A DNA stretch of 38,092 nucleotides from a virus: IMG/VR virus record IMGVR_UViG_3300009184_000092, positions 1 through 38,092 of that record; one strand, written 5' to 3'. Shown piece after piece: positions 8,710-16,089 of the stretch; position 1 is the first letter of the stretch; each line of letters starts with the position of its first letter. Made by a program: the position numbers and the translations under genes. The notes beneath the pieces are model-generated. The model was not told where the DNA came from and ran no database searches. It saw nothing but the letters and a program-made list of their open reading frames with translations.

Positions 8710-9354
8710 TTATGCTAATTCTTTAACATCGAAGGCAAACCATATATCCAGTTTGGTGGCGTTATCTACTCGTCGCATGCAAAGTGTGAGCATGTTTCTA
8801 CCGCCTCCACCAATAAGATTTGCTATACCACCATCGCCACCAGTGTTCTTACCAATGATAATACCGCTATGTCGCAAATATGTGCCGCCAGGAACTGTAA
8901 ATGTGTTGCCCTGATTACTTGAGTATTGATCCTGATACACACGATATTGACTATGCACACCAAATGTGGTCCAAGAAGGTATGGCAGCTCCAGAAATGGT
9001 CAACGGACCTTCATACCACTCGTAGATAATGGTGCTTGAAGCAGCATTGTTATTACCAATTTCATATTCGATAATCTGAATTATATCTGTGGCACTCGCG
9101 CTACCATTTTGAAAACTTATAACTGGACGCATGGTGTTATCCATAGTCCATCCACGGTTGGCGTTTGTAGAGTGATTGTTAAACGAATATTTGTCCCCAG
9201 CAGCTTCTCCTGATATTGATGTCAGTGTTCCTGTTACTGGAAAAGGATTAGCTGTAGTAACAATATCGCCATTCTTGTTAGCGATCATGTGAACATCGTG
9301 TAGGACTCTGCGTCCGTCGACGTATGTTTGTGAGTCTTTATTAAACTGTGCCAT
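8710..9354 (-). CDS. Virion structural protein, beta-rich
   Basis: This 214-residue protein is rich in Gly, Ser, Thr, Asn and aromatics. It starts MAQFNKDSQTYVDGRRVLHDV and ends in a compact beta domain with NLIGGGGRNMLTLCMRRV. The composition is that of tail-fibre or head-decoration proteins and no catalytic motif is seen. It follows the 373-residue structural gene by three bases and lies directly upstream of the late box at 8686-8693, so it closes a translationally linked structural set. Confidence 0.55.
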   Translation of the reverse strand: MAQFNKDSQTYVDGRRVLHDVHMIANKNGDIVTTANPFPVTGTLTSISGEAAGDKYSFNNHSTNANRGWTMDNTMRPVISFQNGSASATDIIQIIEYEIGNNNAASSTIIYEWYEGPLTISGAAIPSWTTFGVHSQYRVYQDQYSSNQGNTFTVPGGTYLRHSGIIIGKNTGGDGGIANLIGGGGRNMLTLCMRRVDNATKLDIWFAFDVKELA

Positions 9355-9357
9355 ATC

Positions 9358-10479
9358 TTACGCCTTTGGTAGGACTAATATCTGGAACTCGGTTCCAATA
9401 CGACTGGACTCGACCAGAGCATACGCACGAATCTCAATATCTGATTTTTCTGTAATACGCAATGGTGTTCTAAAGTTGTGGTCAAATGAACCAGAAATAA
9501 ACTTGAAACTTTTCTGTAGCGTCCAAGTGTTACCATAGGGATGAAACCACAATGAACTGGTAATTTCATCGTTGTGTCCACTGTTACCGTTGATACTCAA
9601 TACAAATGCTTCATAGCCACGTGGCACAGTATAGATACAGTTTTGTCCACGACCCCAAGGAGCAACAAATAGGCTCAACAAAGTTCCACTGCTACTACCA
9701 TATCTAACTTCCAAGTCATGGTCGTGCGGTAGACTATTGGTATTGTTACCCGACAAATATAGTCTATTGATTCTATAAAAGTTTTGAGAGGTGCTTACTG
9801 CGATGGCAGTATTAGTCGGGTGTAAGGTTACAGTTTCTTCAATGATATCATAGTTACTGTCTAATCCATTAATGGTTATGCTTTTGCCTTGTATCTTGGC
9901 ATCGTTGGCAACAGATTTGATGTAGAGTTTGTCACCTGTGCCTGTGTAGGTGTTCCATGGATATAGTCCAGTACCTTCCCAAACCGTGGACATAGTAGCA
10001 GGAGTTGTGCCTAGTGTTTCTGTAGCACCACTTTTGTCAATCAAGAAAGCATTCAGCACATCGGATTCTGTTATAGGTTTACCACGAGCATAAGATATCA
10101 ATGCTTCATCGTTGATAACACGAGTTGGTAAACCTACTGTATCGCTAACGGCTAATCCATTCTTAGTTATTTGCATTGAGATTGGATTAGATAAGCTGAT
10201 AGACGATCCGTTGCTGTTATAGATTGCAACATTACCGCTAACTGGCATATAAGGTACAGTAAGAATACCACTATTACCAACTTCAGTTATATGATTATGA
10301 ACTGGATTTTCTGGTGTACTGTTTACTTGAACAATATCAAGAATATTAACATTACCAGAAATATTAATAGTAGAATTACCTATATCAACAGGCAAACGAG
10401 TATTGGCAGCAATGGCAACACCATTACTATTAAAGATATTAACATTACCAGAAATTGTATTGCTAAAAAGATAAGTCAT
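9358..10479 (-). CDS. Virion structural protein with repeated SGNVNI strands
   Basis: I start this 373-residue protein at the ATG that overlaps the TGA of the preceding gene (ATGA). The N-terminal 110 residues repeat an (I/V)SGNVxIxNSNG strand-turn unit at least three times (near residues 9, 40 and 80), typical of trimeric fibre stalks. The remainder is a beta-rich domain with aromatic and Gly-rich turns. A tail fibre, baseplate-wedge or decoration role is plausible. It is coupled to the coiled-coil protein upstream, which suggests that the two are parts of one appendage. Confidence 0.55.
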   Translation of the reverse strand: MTYLFSNTISGNVNIFNSNGVAIAANTRLPVDIGNSTINISGNVNILDIVQVNSTPENPVHNHITEVGNSGILTVPYMPVSGNVAIYNSNGSSISLSNPISMQITKNGLAVSDTVGLPTRVINDEALISYARGKPITESDVLNAFLIDKSGATETLGTTPATMSTVWEGTGLYPWNTYTGTGDKLYIKSVANDAKIQGKSITINGLDSNYDIIEETVTLHPTNTAIAVSTSQNFYRINRLYLSGNNTNSLPHDHDLEVRYGSSSGTLLSLFVAPWGRGQNCIYTVPRGYEAFVLSINGNSGHNDEITSSLWFHPYGNTWTLQKSFKFISGSFDHNFRTPLRITEKSDIEIRAYALVESSRIGTEFQILVLPKA

Positions 10480-11321
10480 ATAATTCTCCAACTTCCGTTG
10501 TTATATATCATTTGAATGCCACCGTTATTTTCTGCTAAAATGAACCCACCTGAATCGCTGTCAACCAAACCTTGAACAGTAATAGGGTTTTGAGAACAGT
10601 TACCAACTTCATCTTTAACTACAATTACTCTACCATTTTTAGCAATAGCTGGTAGAGTAATTGTAATTGGCGTAACACCAGCGCCGATATAATAATCTTT
10701 GTGTGTAAATGTATAATTTTCGTAAACTGTTTTGGCTGGGTGGTCTAAATTGACAACATCACCAGCACCACCACCACCAAGTTGCGAATGGCGCTGTGCA
10801 AAACGGTGAAAATCAGCAATTGACTTACGGATAATGTCTAGTTCTTTTTGAACACTAGGAGGTAGTTTATCAGCAACGTCTTGAATGTCGCCATCTTGCT
10901 GGCTAGTTTTAGAAAGAGCAATAACGGACTTTGTTACAATATCGTTTTTGGCTATTTCTGGTTCTGGTTGACGACCGATTTCGGCGATTAACTCTGGTTG
11001 CTCTAGTAGTTGCTCTTCTACAATTTCTATAATTGGTTCTGGTTCGGCAAATACTCCCTCAACCACTGGCTCGGGTTCGTGTTTTAAAATTGGTTCTGGT
11101 TCTGCTATTTTATTTAATGTTTTGTTTAAGTTTTCAAGTAACTGTTTTTCTTTAGCTTTTTTATTTTCTATTTCTTCAAGAACATTTTCAACGCCAAGAC
11201 CCTTGGCGAAGCTCTTCAGCATCTTTTCTTCTTTGACTTTTTTCTCTTTTATGTCAACTAAAACATTTTCAACGCCAAGAGACTTAGCCAAATTTTCCAA
11301 AAATTGGTTTTCATTTATCAT
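10476..11321 (-). CDS. Fibre-like protein: duplicated coiled coil plus beta tip
   Basis: The 281-residue product begins with an internal duplication: two copies of a unit of about 30 residues, (L/F)AK.LGVENVL.(D/E)I..KK.KE(E/K)..L, followed by a third partial copy. These form a probable coiled coil. A Glu/Pro linker with repeated EPEP follows. After a Gly-rich hinge (QLGGGGAGD), the C-terminal 80 residues form a beta domain with YIGAGVTPITITLPA, a phrase I associate with fibre tips of T4-like phages. The architecture is that of a trimeric fibre or whisker. It overlaps both neighbours by four bases. Confidence 0.55.
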   Translation of the reverse strand: MINENQFLENLAKSLGVENVLVDIKEKKVKEEKMLKSFAKGLGVENVLEEIENKKAKEKQLLENLNKTLNKIAEPEPILKHEPEPVVEGVFAEPEPIIEIVEEQLLEQPELIAEIGRQPEPEIAKNDIVTKSVIALSKTSQQDGDIQDVADKLPPSVQKELDIIRKSIADFHRFAQRHSQLGGGGAGDVVNLDHPAKTVYENYTFTHKDYYIGAGVTPITITLPAIAKNGRVIVVKDEVGNCSQNPITVQGLVDSDSGGFILAENNGGIQMIYNNGSWRII

Positions 11322-13447
11322 TTTTTAGCTTTTAAATCTTTTGAAGGATCAAACGCTTTAAACCCAATTTTTTCATGAGTTTTTGGCGAAGTACTTTTAT
11401 TTATCATACCCTTCAATACATTATCTCTTGTATCAGCATCAGAAGTACTAGCCTCAACGTAATTAGCAATATGATTGTCGTTTGGTGCTGGGTTGCCCGT
11501 ATTGAAACCAAGACCGCCAACTGAACCAGTAGTGTTTTCTTTAATTGTTTTCTTTTTCTTTAATGGACCACTTTCTTGTGGAGCGCCACTAGCAGAAAGA
11601 GAAGCAGCCGATGGAGCATTACCTTCGTTAGGAACATAAGCTTCTTCTTTAATACTCATTCCTTTTACGACATCTCTCATCATGTCGTCTTTATGTTTTT
11701 CTGACATAGCAGCAGAAGAGCCTGAATGGAAAGTATTTCTATCGCCTGACTTAGCAGCTTTACGCATCATAGTTCCAGAAACGCCCTCTACACCTTCAGC
11801 ATCTGGGTCTCTATCGCCAGCCGAATGAACGTTAATACTATCGAAATTATAGTATCCGTGCTTGCTTTCTTTTCCGTTATAATTGTTTAATAACTTTTCA
11901 AACTGTCCAACTCTATCTTGACCGACAACAAGATGTAAGTTTTTAACACCTTGATTGTGCAAACTAACTGCATGATGTAATAGGCTCGGTGCTTCTTCAG
12001 AAGAAGTTTGTACATTTGCATTAGGAAATGCATTGCGAGCATGCTTTAGCTTTTGAGTTGGTGATAATGGATTTTTAGAAGGATCTTGCGAGTGAGATAA
12101 AACTACGCTGTGCGAACCGCCAGTGTCTTTAGCAATATCTAAAACTTTGTCAACAACCTTTGCGTGGCCAGCAGTTGGCGGATTAGCACGCATGAAAGTT
12201 GTAACGTGGTTTGGCATAATAGCTTCTAATAGATAACCTTCAGTTACTGGCTGCTTTTGAAAACGACCAGCGCCTAATAGGTTTTGTCTTGAAAACTCAT
12301 TACGGTCAACAAACTTAGACATGTTACCGTTTTTATCAACAGCAACTGCACCTTCTGGTCCAGTAGCTTCACCATTAATACTATGACCGAACTCGCTGTT
12401 CTTTGCCATAACACCAGTTAAGATATTTTTAGCCTGTTGAAGATGACCGTGAATTTCTAAAGCTCTTTTGAAATGGTTTTGATTTTCACTAATATGTTTC
12501 ATTAGGTCAGCATGAGCAGCCATTTTTCTATCTTTAGCTGCCTGAGTTTTTACCTTATCAATGTCTTTTTGACTCTTAGTTGTAAGATGGTCCATATAAC
12601 CCTGTACGGATGGCTGACCACTTTTACGAACCATATCATTAACGTGAGTTTCTAAAGATACACCATGATCTTGAAGAGCATCCATTCCTTCTGGTTTCAT
12701 TTTGGCATATGCTTGTTTCGCATTTCCCATATGATTTAAATAAGCACGTTGCTCTTCATGGGTATAATTAGAAGGATTGACTTTAATCGTTGGGTCAATG
12801 TTATGAACGTCTGGGTGATTATCGAACTTTTCTCTTTGCTTGTTTGAAAGAGGACCAGCCGACATAGAACTTAAATCGCTACCACCGCCATATTGTGTAT
12901 GAACAACAACGCCCATTTCAGAGTTCTTAATTGCCTTACCCTGTGGGCTATCTTGTGGCGTAGAATATGTAATAGCGTTTGGCGTAAAATTATACTGCCC
13001 TTTTTTCTTTTCGATATCTGGCTTAGTATACATCATATCGCCCTGATACACGCCACCGTTCTTTGGCATAATCTTAGGGAGGTGTTGAAGAGCAGCAGTT
13101 AGCTTTTCAGCTAGACCAGGAGAGTGGCCATGATTTGCCTGAATATCTTCTGGTGTGAAATTGATCTTTGGGTTCTTATTGAACGCCGACTTAGAGGCAA
13201 CAAAAAACTGGCCAGTTTTTGGATGAGTACCGAAAACGATTGATGGAGCGCCGTCATACTTTGTTGAAACGTGAGTCGAATTATTTTTACCGAGAAGAGT
13301 ATTATGAACGTCTTCAAGATGTTGAGCAGCTAAACCAACGCCTTCATGACCGCCATGAATTACTCTATCTTCAACGTGTGTGAGATGTGTTAATGGTTTG
13401 CCCTGTGGCTCTTCTTGTTCGGTTAAGTAATTTTTGAAATTTATCAT
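11318..13447 (-). CDS. DUF6267-like / ligase-like protein fused to TxGH nucleotidyltransferase
   Basis: The protein has 709 residues. Residues 1-11 (MINFKNYLTEQ) resemble a T4 capsid-targeting peptide. The N-terminal domain has STKYDGAPSIVFG (61-73), YQGDMMY (134-140), MGVVVHTQY (178-186) and an EGAVAV...SKFVDR stretch near 365-382. These resemble motifs I, III, IV and V of the ATP-dependent DNA/RNA ligase superfamily, with Lys63 as the possible nucleotidyl acceptor. I know this region as a T4-like phage family (DUF6267). A second domain from about 411 has TAGH (425-428) and SGTMMR (557-562), the HxGH and (I/S)S-T-x-x-R signatures of nucleotidyltransferases such as NMN adenylyltransferase. 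ESGPLKKKK follows at 625. Substrates are unknown. Confidence 0.6.
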   Translation of the reverse strand: MINFKNYLTEQEEPQGKPLTHLTHVEDRVIHGGHEGVGLAAQHLEDVHNTLLGKNNSTHVSTKYDGAPSIVFGTHPKTGQFFVASKSAFNKNPKINFTPEDIQANHGHSPGLAEKLTAALQHLPKIMPKNGGVYQGDMMYTKPDIEKKKGQYNFTPNAITYSTPQDSPQGKAIKNSEMGVVVHTQYGGGSDLSSMSAGPLSNKQREKFDNHPDVHNIDPTIKVNPSNYTHEEQRAYLNHMGNAKQAYAKMKPEGMDALQDHGVSLETHVNDMVRKSGQPSVQGYMDHLTTKSQKDIDKVKTQAAKDRKMAAHADLMKHISENQNHFKRALEIHGHLQQAKNILTGVMAKNSEFGHSINGEATGPEGAVAVDKNGNMSKFVDRNEFSRQNLLGAGRFQKQPVTEGYLLEAIMPNHVTTFMRANPPTAGHAKVVDKVLDIAKDTGGSHSVVLSHSQDPSKNPLSPTQKLKHARNAFPNANVQTSSEEAPSLLHHAVSLHNQGVKNLHLVVGQDRVGQFEKLLNNYNGKESKHGYYNFDSINVHSAGDRDPDAEGVEGVSGTMMRKAAKSGDRNTFHSGSSAAMSEKHKDDMMRDVVKGMSIKEEAYVPNEGNAPSAASLSASGAPQESGPLKKKKTIKENTTGSVGGLGFNTGNPAPNDNHIANYVEASTSDADTRDNVLKGMINKSTSPKTHEKIGFKAFDPSKDLKAKK

Positions 13448-14718
13448 TATTGCGACTCGTCATCTGAGTGGAACTTTTGACCGAACAATTCGTTCGAAGA
13501 TTTAATACCTGATCTATTTACACCAGGAGCAGAACGTTTATTCCAATTTGGAGCTTCGGCTCTTACAGGAGCTGGAGCTTGAACAGGTGCAGGGGCTGAG
13601 GCTGGGGCTGGCTCTGGGGCTGCTCTTTGAACAGGAGCAGCAGCAACATTAGGATTAGCTTCCATACTAGCACGAACTGATTTATTCGATTCTGAGTTTA
13701 GCTTAACAGCGCCTCTTGCCGAACCAGTTGGGCGTCCTCCGGAATATACAGGAGTGCTCCAAACGGACATTTTTTTACCATGATCTTTATGGCTAGGGTT
13801 GTTATAATAACCGTGAACTGTTACTGAACCACTTTTATCTTCTGGGTCTACATGTAAACCAGAAAATTGATTTAAGTAATCATTAACGTGTTGATCGATT
13901 GGATGAACGTGATGAGTTGCCGTTCCGTCTGGGTTCAGGATTGTATGGGCAACTGTTGTTGGCAAATGAGTCGGAGCGTTTACAGTGCCTTTTACTAAAT
14001 TTCTCAATTCAGCATCTGATCTTTTTGATAGACCGTTTCTAACGTCAGCCGCTATGTTTTTATTTCTTTCTTCGGCAGACTGTCTAACTCTTTCAGCGTT
14101 TTCTCTTTCGTGAGGCTGATCGGAATCTCTTAGTTCTTTATACTTAGCATGACCTTTTGCGCTTGATGATAATCCAAAAGATTTAACTACTGCAGAATGT
14201 TTTTCTTGATGATGCTGTAATGATTTCCCAGCCATCTGCTCGAAATTTTCTATACCTGGATTAAAATAGTTTGGCTTATCGGACGAACCAAATTTTGCGC
14301 TGATCGCATGTTGTCTATTAACGATAAGGTCGGCTTTTGAATTAGGATCGTTAACGTTAGTTTCTTTTTCGTGATCGGAAGGCTGTGAAGTCCAAACGAC
14401 TCTTGGTGATTGACCTTCTAATCCATAATGTTGAGTGAGTTTACCTGCCATATCTTTTGCATGGTTATTTAAAAGTTGATATCCAGCGCTATTCTCGCCT
14501 TCGTCACCAAAAGTTTTTTTAACAAGAGCATCATGAATTTCTTCTGGAGTTTTACCTTCAACTCTATGATGTTCCATATGTTTATCGTCGCCACGCATAT
14601 GTTTGCCGACTAGCAGTTCATATAATTTACCAGCAGAGTCAGCTCCAGCGCCTGTGCCGAAATCTAAAGCATGGGCTTTCTTTTTAGCTTCTTCTAAATA
14701 TTCACCGAACTTAAACAT
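13447..14718 (-). CDS. Capsid-targeted protein, possible PD-(D/E)xK-like nuclease
   Basis: This 423-residue protein starts MFKFGEYLEEAKKK, a targeting-peptide-like sequence with an L-x-E site. The N-terminal half contains AGKLYELLVGKHM, then SKADLIVNRQHAISAKFGSS. This matches the core of PD-(D/E)xK nucleases (Asp on one strand, then x-x-K about a dozen residues later), but the usual acidic residue is replaced by Ser, so activity is uncertain. The C-terminal third is an Ala/Pro linker ending in a basic, then acidic, tail. It overlaps the HAD phosphatase gene by eight bases and is followed directly by the ligase-like fusion protein, which suggests that the three act together. Confidence 0.5.
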   Translation of the reverse strand: MFKFGEYLEEAKKKAHALDFGTGAGADSAGKLYELLVGKHMRGDDKHMEHHRVEGKTPEEIHDALVKKTFGDEGENSAGYQLLNNHAKDMAGKLTQHYGLEGQSPRVVWTSQPSDHEKETNVNDPNSKADLIVNRQHAISAKFGSSDKPNYFNPGIENFEQMAGKSLQHHQEKHSAVVKSFGLSSSAKGHAKYKELRDSDQPHERENAERVRQSAEERNKNIAADVRNGLSKRSDAELRNLVKGTVNAPTHLPTTVAHTILNPDGTATHHVHPIDQHVNDYLNQFSGLHVDPEDKSGSVTVHGYYNNPSHKDHGKKMSVWSTPVYSGGRPTGSARGAVKLNSESNKSVRASMEANPNVAAAPVQRAAPEPAPASAPAPVQAPAPVRAEAPNWNKRSAPGVNRSGIKSSNELFGQKFHSDDESQ

Positions 14719-15370
14719 TCTTTTTTTCCTTTGGAATAACGGACGTAGTGGTAATATTTACATTACCAGTTTCAGGATCATGTACGACATGATGCGCATG
14801 AAACGCTGTCTCTTTATTTTTACTATTTAATTTTAAAAACTTATCTAAGTTACCAGGATGATCGTCATAAAGGTGAACTTTATCATAACCGTGTTGGTCT
14901 ATCAAACCCTGAATAACTTCTGCTTTTGCGTCAGCAGCTTTTTTGCCTTCTATATTTCCTGCACGATGAACGTGAATCTTATCAATATCAATCCCATACT
15001 TTTTCATGTGGTGCGCGAATCTAGGCTGATCGTCTAAATCAGAACGAGCAGTTACAATCGCAGCCTTACCACCATTATTATGTATGGCTTTTAATTTGGC
15101 GATCATTTTACGAATAGGATGAGCTGATTTGGTGAATACATCAGAGCTCTTAAATTCACTATAATCGTAACGATGATCAGGAGGAAGCTGATGGGAATTA
15201 TACTCTTGGTTCGATAAGGAACGAACTCTATTACCATAAGGATCTAAAACATGAACTCTTAGTTTGTTATTATCGTGAGCGAATAAAGTTTCATCCATGT
15301 CAAAAGCATGGAGAGTTTTAGAATCTGGTTTAGATTCATTTTCAACGATAAATTGGCTAAATTTGATCAT
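14711..15370 (-). CDS. HAD-superfamily phosphatase with capsid-targeting-like N-terminus
   Basis: This is a 219-residue HAD phosphatase. I chose the ATG with the AGGGA site six bases upstream over an upstream ATG that would place the start before any ribosome site. Motif I is FDMDETLF (nucleophile Asp24, acid Asp26), motif II is IVTAR (Thr107), Lys143/144 are candidates for motif III, and motif IV is LYDDHPGN (Asp169/Asp170). The layout is like that of polynucleotide 3'-phosphatase domains. The first residues, MIKFSQFIVENE, resemble the T4 internal-protein leader with an I-x-E site. A late box and terminator lie directly upstream, so it heads the late block that continues into the nuclease-like and ligase-like genes. 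Confidence 0.75.
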   Translation of the reverse strand: MIKFSQFIVENESKPDSKTLHAFDMDETLFAHDNNKLRVHVLDPYGNRVRSLSNQEYNSHQLPPDHRYDYSEFKSSDVFTKSAHPIRKMIAKLKAIHNNGGKAAIVTARSDLDDQPRFAHHMKKYGIDIDKIHVHRAGNIEGKKAADAKAEVIQGLIDQHGYDKVHLYDDHPGNLDKFLKLNSKNKETAFHAHHVVHDPETGNVNITTTSVIPKEKKNV

Positions 15371-15393
15371 ATCAATCCCTGGAAGTTTTATTA

Positions 15394-15401
15394 TATTTAT
15401 A
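15394..15401 (-). promoter_or_regulatory. T4-type late promoter box TATAAATA
   Basis: An exact TATAAATA on the minus strand lies about 24 bases upstream of the HAD phosphatase start, directly after the T-rich tail of the terminator at 15410-15435. The terminator and the late box together form a clear transcript boundary. Confidence 0.65.
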
Positions 15402-15409
15402 AAATGCAA

Positions 15410-15435
15410 AAGGCGAGCCTTTTCAGACTCGCCTT
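15410..15435 (-). terminator. Intrinsic terminator, minus strand
   Basis: AAGGCGAG at 15410-15417 pairs perfectly with CTCGCCTT at 15428-15435 (8 bp, 10-base loop). Read on the minus strand, the stem is followed by TTTTGCATTTT. It would end transcripts from 15.5 kb and insulate the HAD gene. Confidence 0.75.
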
Positions 15436-15444
15436 AAACAAATG

Positions 15445-15543
15445 CGAAATATGGTTGGGCGGAACCCCACCGAATGCTCCCAACTATTCCTAGACCCTTC
15501 TCAGTCTCGTGCCTCATACGCATATAGCGTAAAACATATTTCG
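15445..15543 (-). ncRNA. Candidate structured late small RNA
   Basis: These 99 bases are closed by a perfect 9-bp stem (CGAAATATG at 15445-15453 with CATATTTCG at 15535-15543). Inside are three arms: TACGC/GCGTA with a 5-base loop (15517-15531), AGAC/GTCT (15492-15507), and GTTGGG/CCCAAC (15454-15459 with 15479-15484) that carries an inner CGG/CCG pair. On the minus strand, an exact late box ends about seven bases before the closing stem and an intrinsic terminator starts nine bases after it, so the whole unit looks like a discrete RNA of about 140 bases. The arm order recalls a tRNA, but there is no T-loop, anticodon arm or CCA. I do not recognise the family. Confidence 0.5.
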
Positions 15544-15544
15544 A

Positions 15545-15745
15545 TCATTTATTTATATTAGAAGTCACACTTTTTAAAATAAAAGTTGGAGAAAAACCAT
15601 CAAAACCACCACCTAAATTCAAATGTCGCATGAATTCTTTAGCGTCCTTATGGTCCTTAAAGGTTTTGATGATTTGATTAGTGGTTGTTTCCACTACATT
15701 ATAGATAGAACAATTCTTTTCGCCTTGTACTGTCTTATAATTCAT
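15545..15745 (-). CDS. Small hypothetical protein, 66 residues
   Basis: This soluble 66-residue protein reads as an alternating beta/helix fold: CSIYNVVETTTNQIIKTF (strands), then KDAKEFMRHLNLGGGFDGF (helix and Gly turn). The pattern is common in small phage proteins that modify a target by strand addition, but I do not recognise it. It lies directly downstream of the small membrane protein gene in the replication transcript. Confidence 0.5.
   Translation of the reverse strand: MNYKTVQGEKNCSIYNVVETTTNQIIKTFKDHKDAKEFMRHLNLGGGFDGFSPTFILKSVTSNINK
15550..15557 (-). promoter_or_regulatory. T4-type late promoter box TATAAATA
   Basis: An exact TATAAATA on the minus strand overlaps the last codons of the 66-residue gene. 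The predicted start falls at or just before the closing stem of the candidate small RNA, and no protein gene starts between this box and the terminator at 15410-15435. Confidence 0.6.
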
Positions 15746-15934
15746 TTATTTACTCCAATCGCGATTGTACATATAAACAATCCCAAGAACTGCTAGAAAC
15801 AATACAGAGTTGATTACCCCGATATGCATAATATCTTTTGGTGATAGAGCAGGAGCATCAAAGAACCAAAGAACTAGCCCCATAACGGCAAGGGTAGAAC
15901 TAAAATCAATAATATTTTTAATTATAGCGGTCAT
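15746..15934 (-). CDS. Small two-helix membrane protein
   Basis: I start this 62-residue protein at the ATG overlapping the TGA of the small coiled-coil gene (ATGA). It has two hydrophobic segments, roughly FSSTLAVMGLVLWFF and IGVINSVLFLAVLGIVYMY, separated by a short polar hairpin with ALSPKDIMH, and it ends in NRDWSK. The topology is that of a small inner-membrane hairpin protein. It has no holin-like context, since the lysis genes lie 6 kb away, and its function is unknown. Confidence 0.55.
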   Translation of the reverse strand: MTAIIKNIIDFSSTLAVMGLVLWFFDAPALSPKDIMHIGVINSVLFLAVLGIVYMYNRDWSK

Positions 15935-16089
15935 TTGTCCAAACCATCCATTCTCCACTGAATAGCCCGAAGCGACTCAACAAGAATTTCAACCTCCTGC
16001 TTGAGCTTTTCGTTTTCTTGTTTAAGTTCGGAAACTGTAGCGATTAACATGTTAACGAACACATCTGTCATATCTTCTGTATTATCCAT
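15931..16089 (-). CDS. Small coiled-coil protein, 52 residues
   Basis: A reading frame of 52 codons starts at an ATG overlapping the helicase stop (TAATG) and ends at a TGA overlapping the next start. It encodes an acidic N-terminus, MDNTEDMTDVF, and then a heptad-like helix, TVSELKQENEKLKQEVEILVESL. The double overlap and the clear coiled coil support it as a real gene. It may dimerise or tether a partner; the function is unknown. Confidence 0.6.
   Translation of the reverse strand: MDNTEDMTDVFVNMLIATVSELKQENEKLKQEVEILVESLRAIQWRMDGLDK

Noticed and set aside
15445-15543. tRNA or hammerhead ribozyme reading of the structured element
   Set aside because: It has no T-loop consensus, anticodon arm or CCA, and no CUGAUGA core paired with GAAA. 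The fold is therefore left unassigned.
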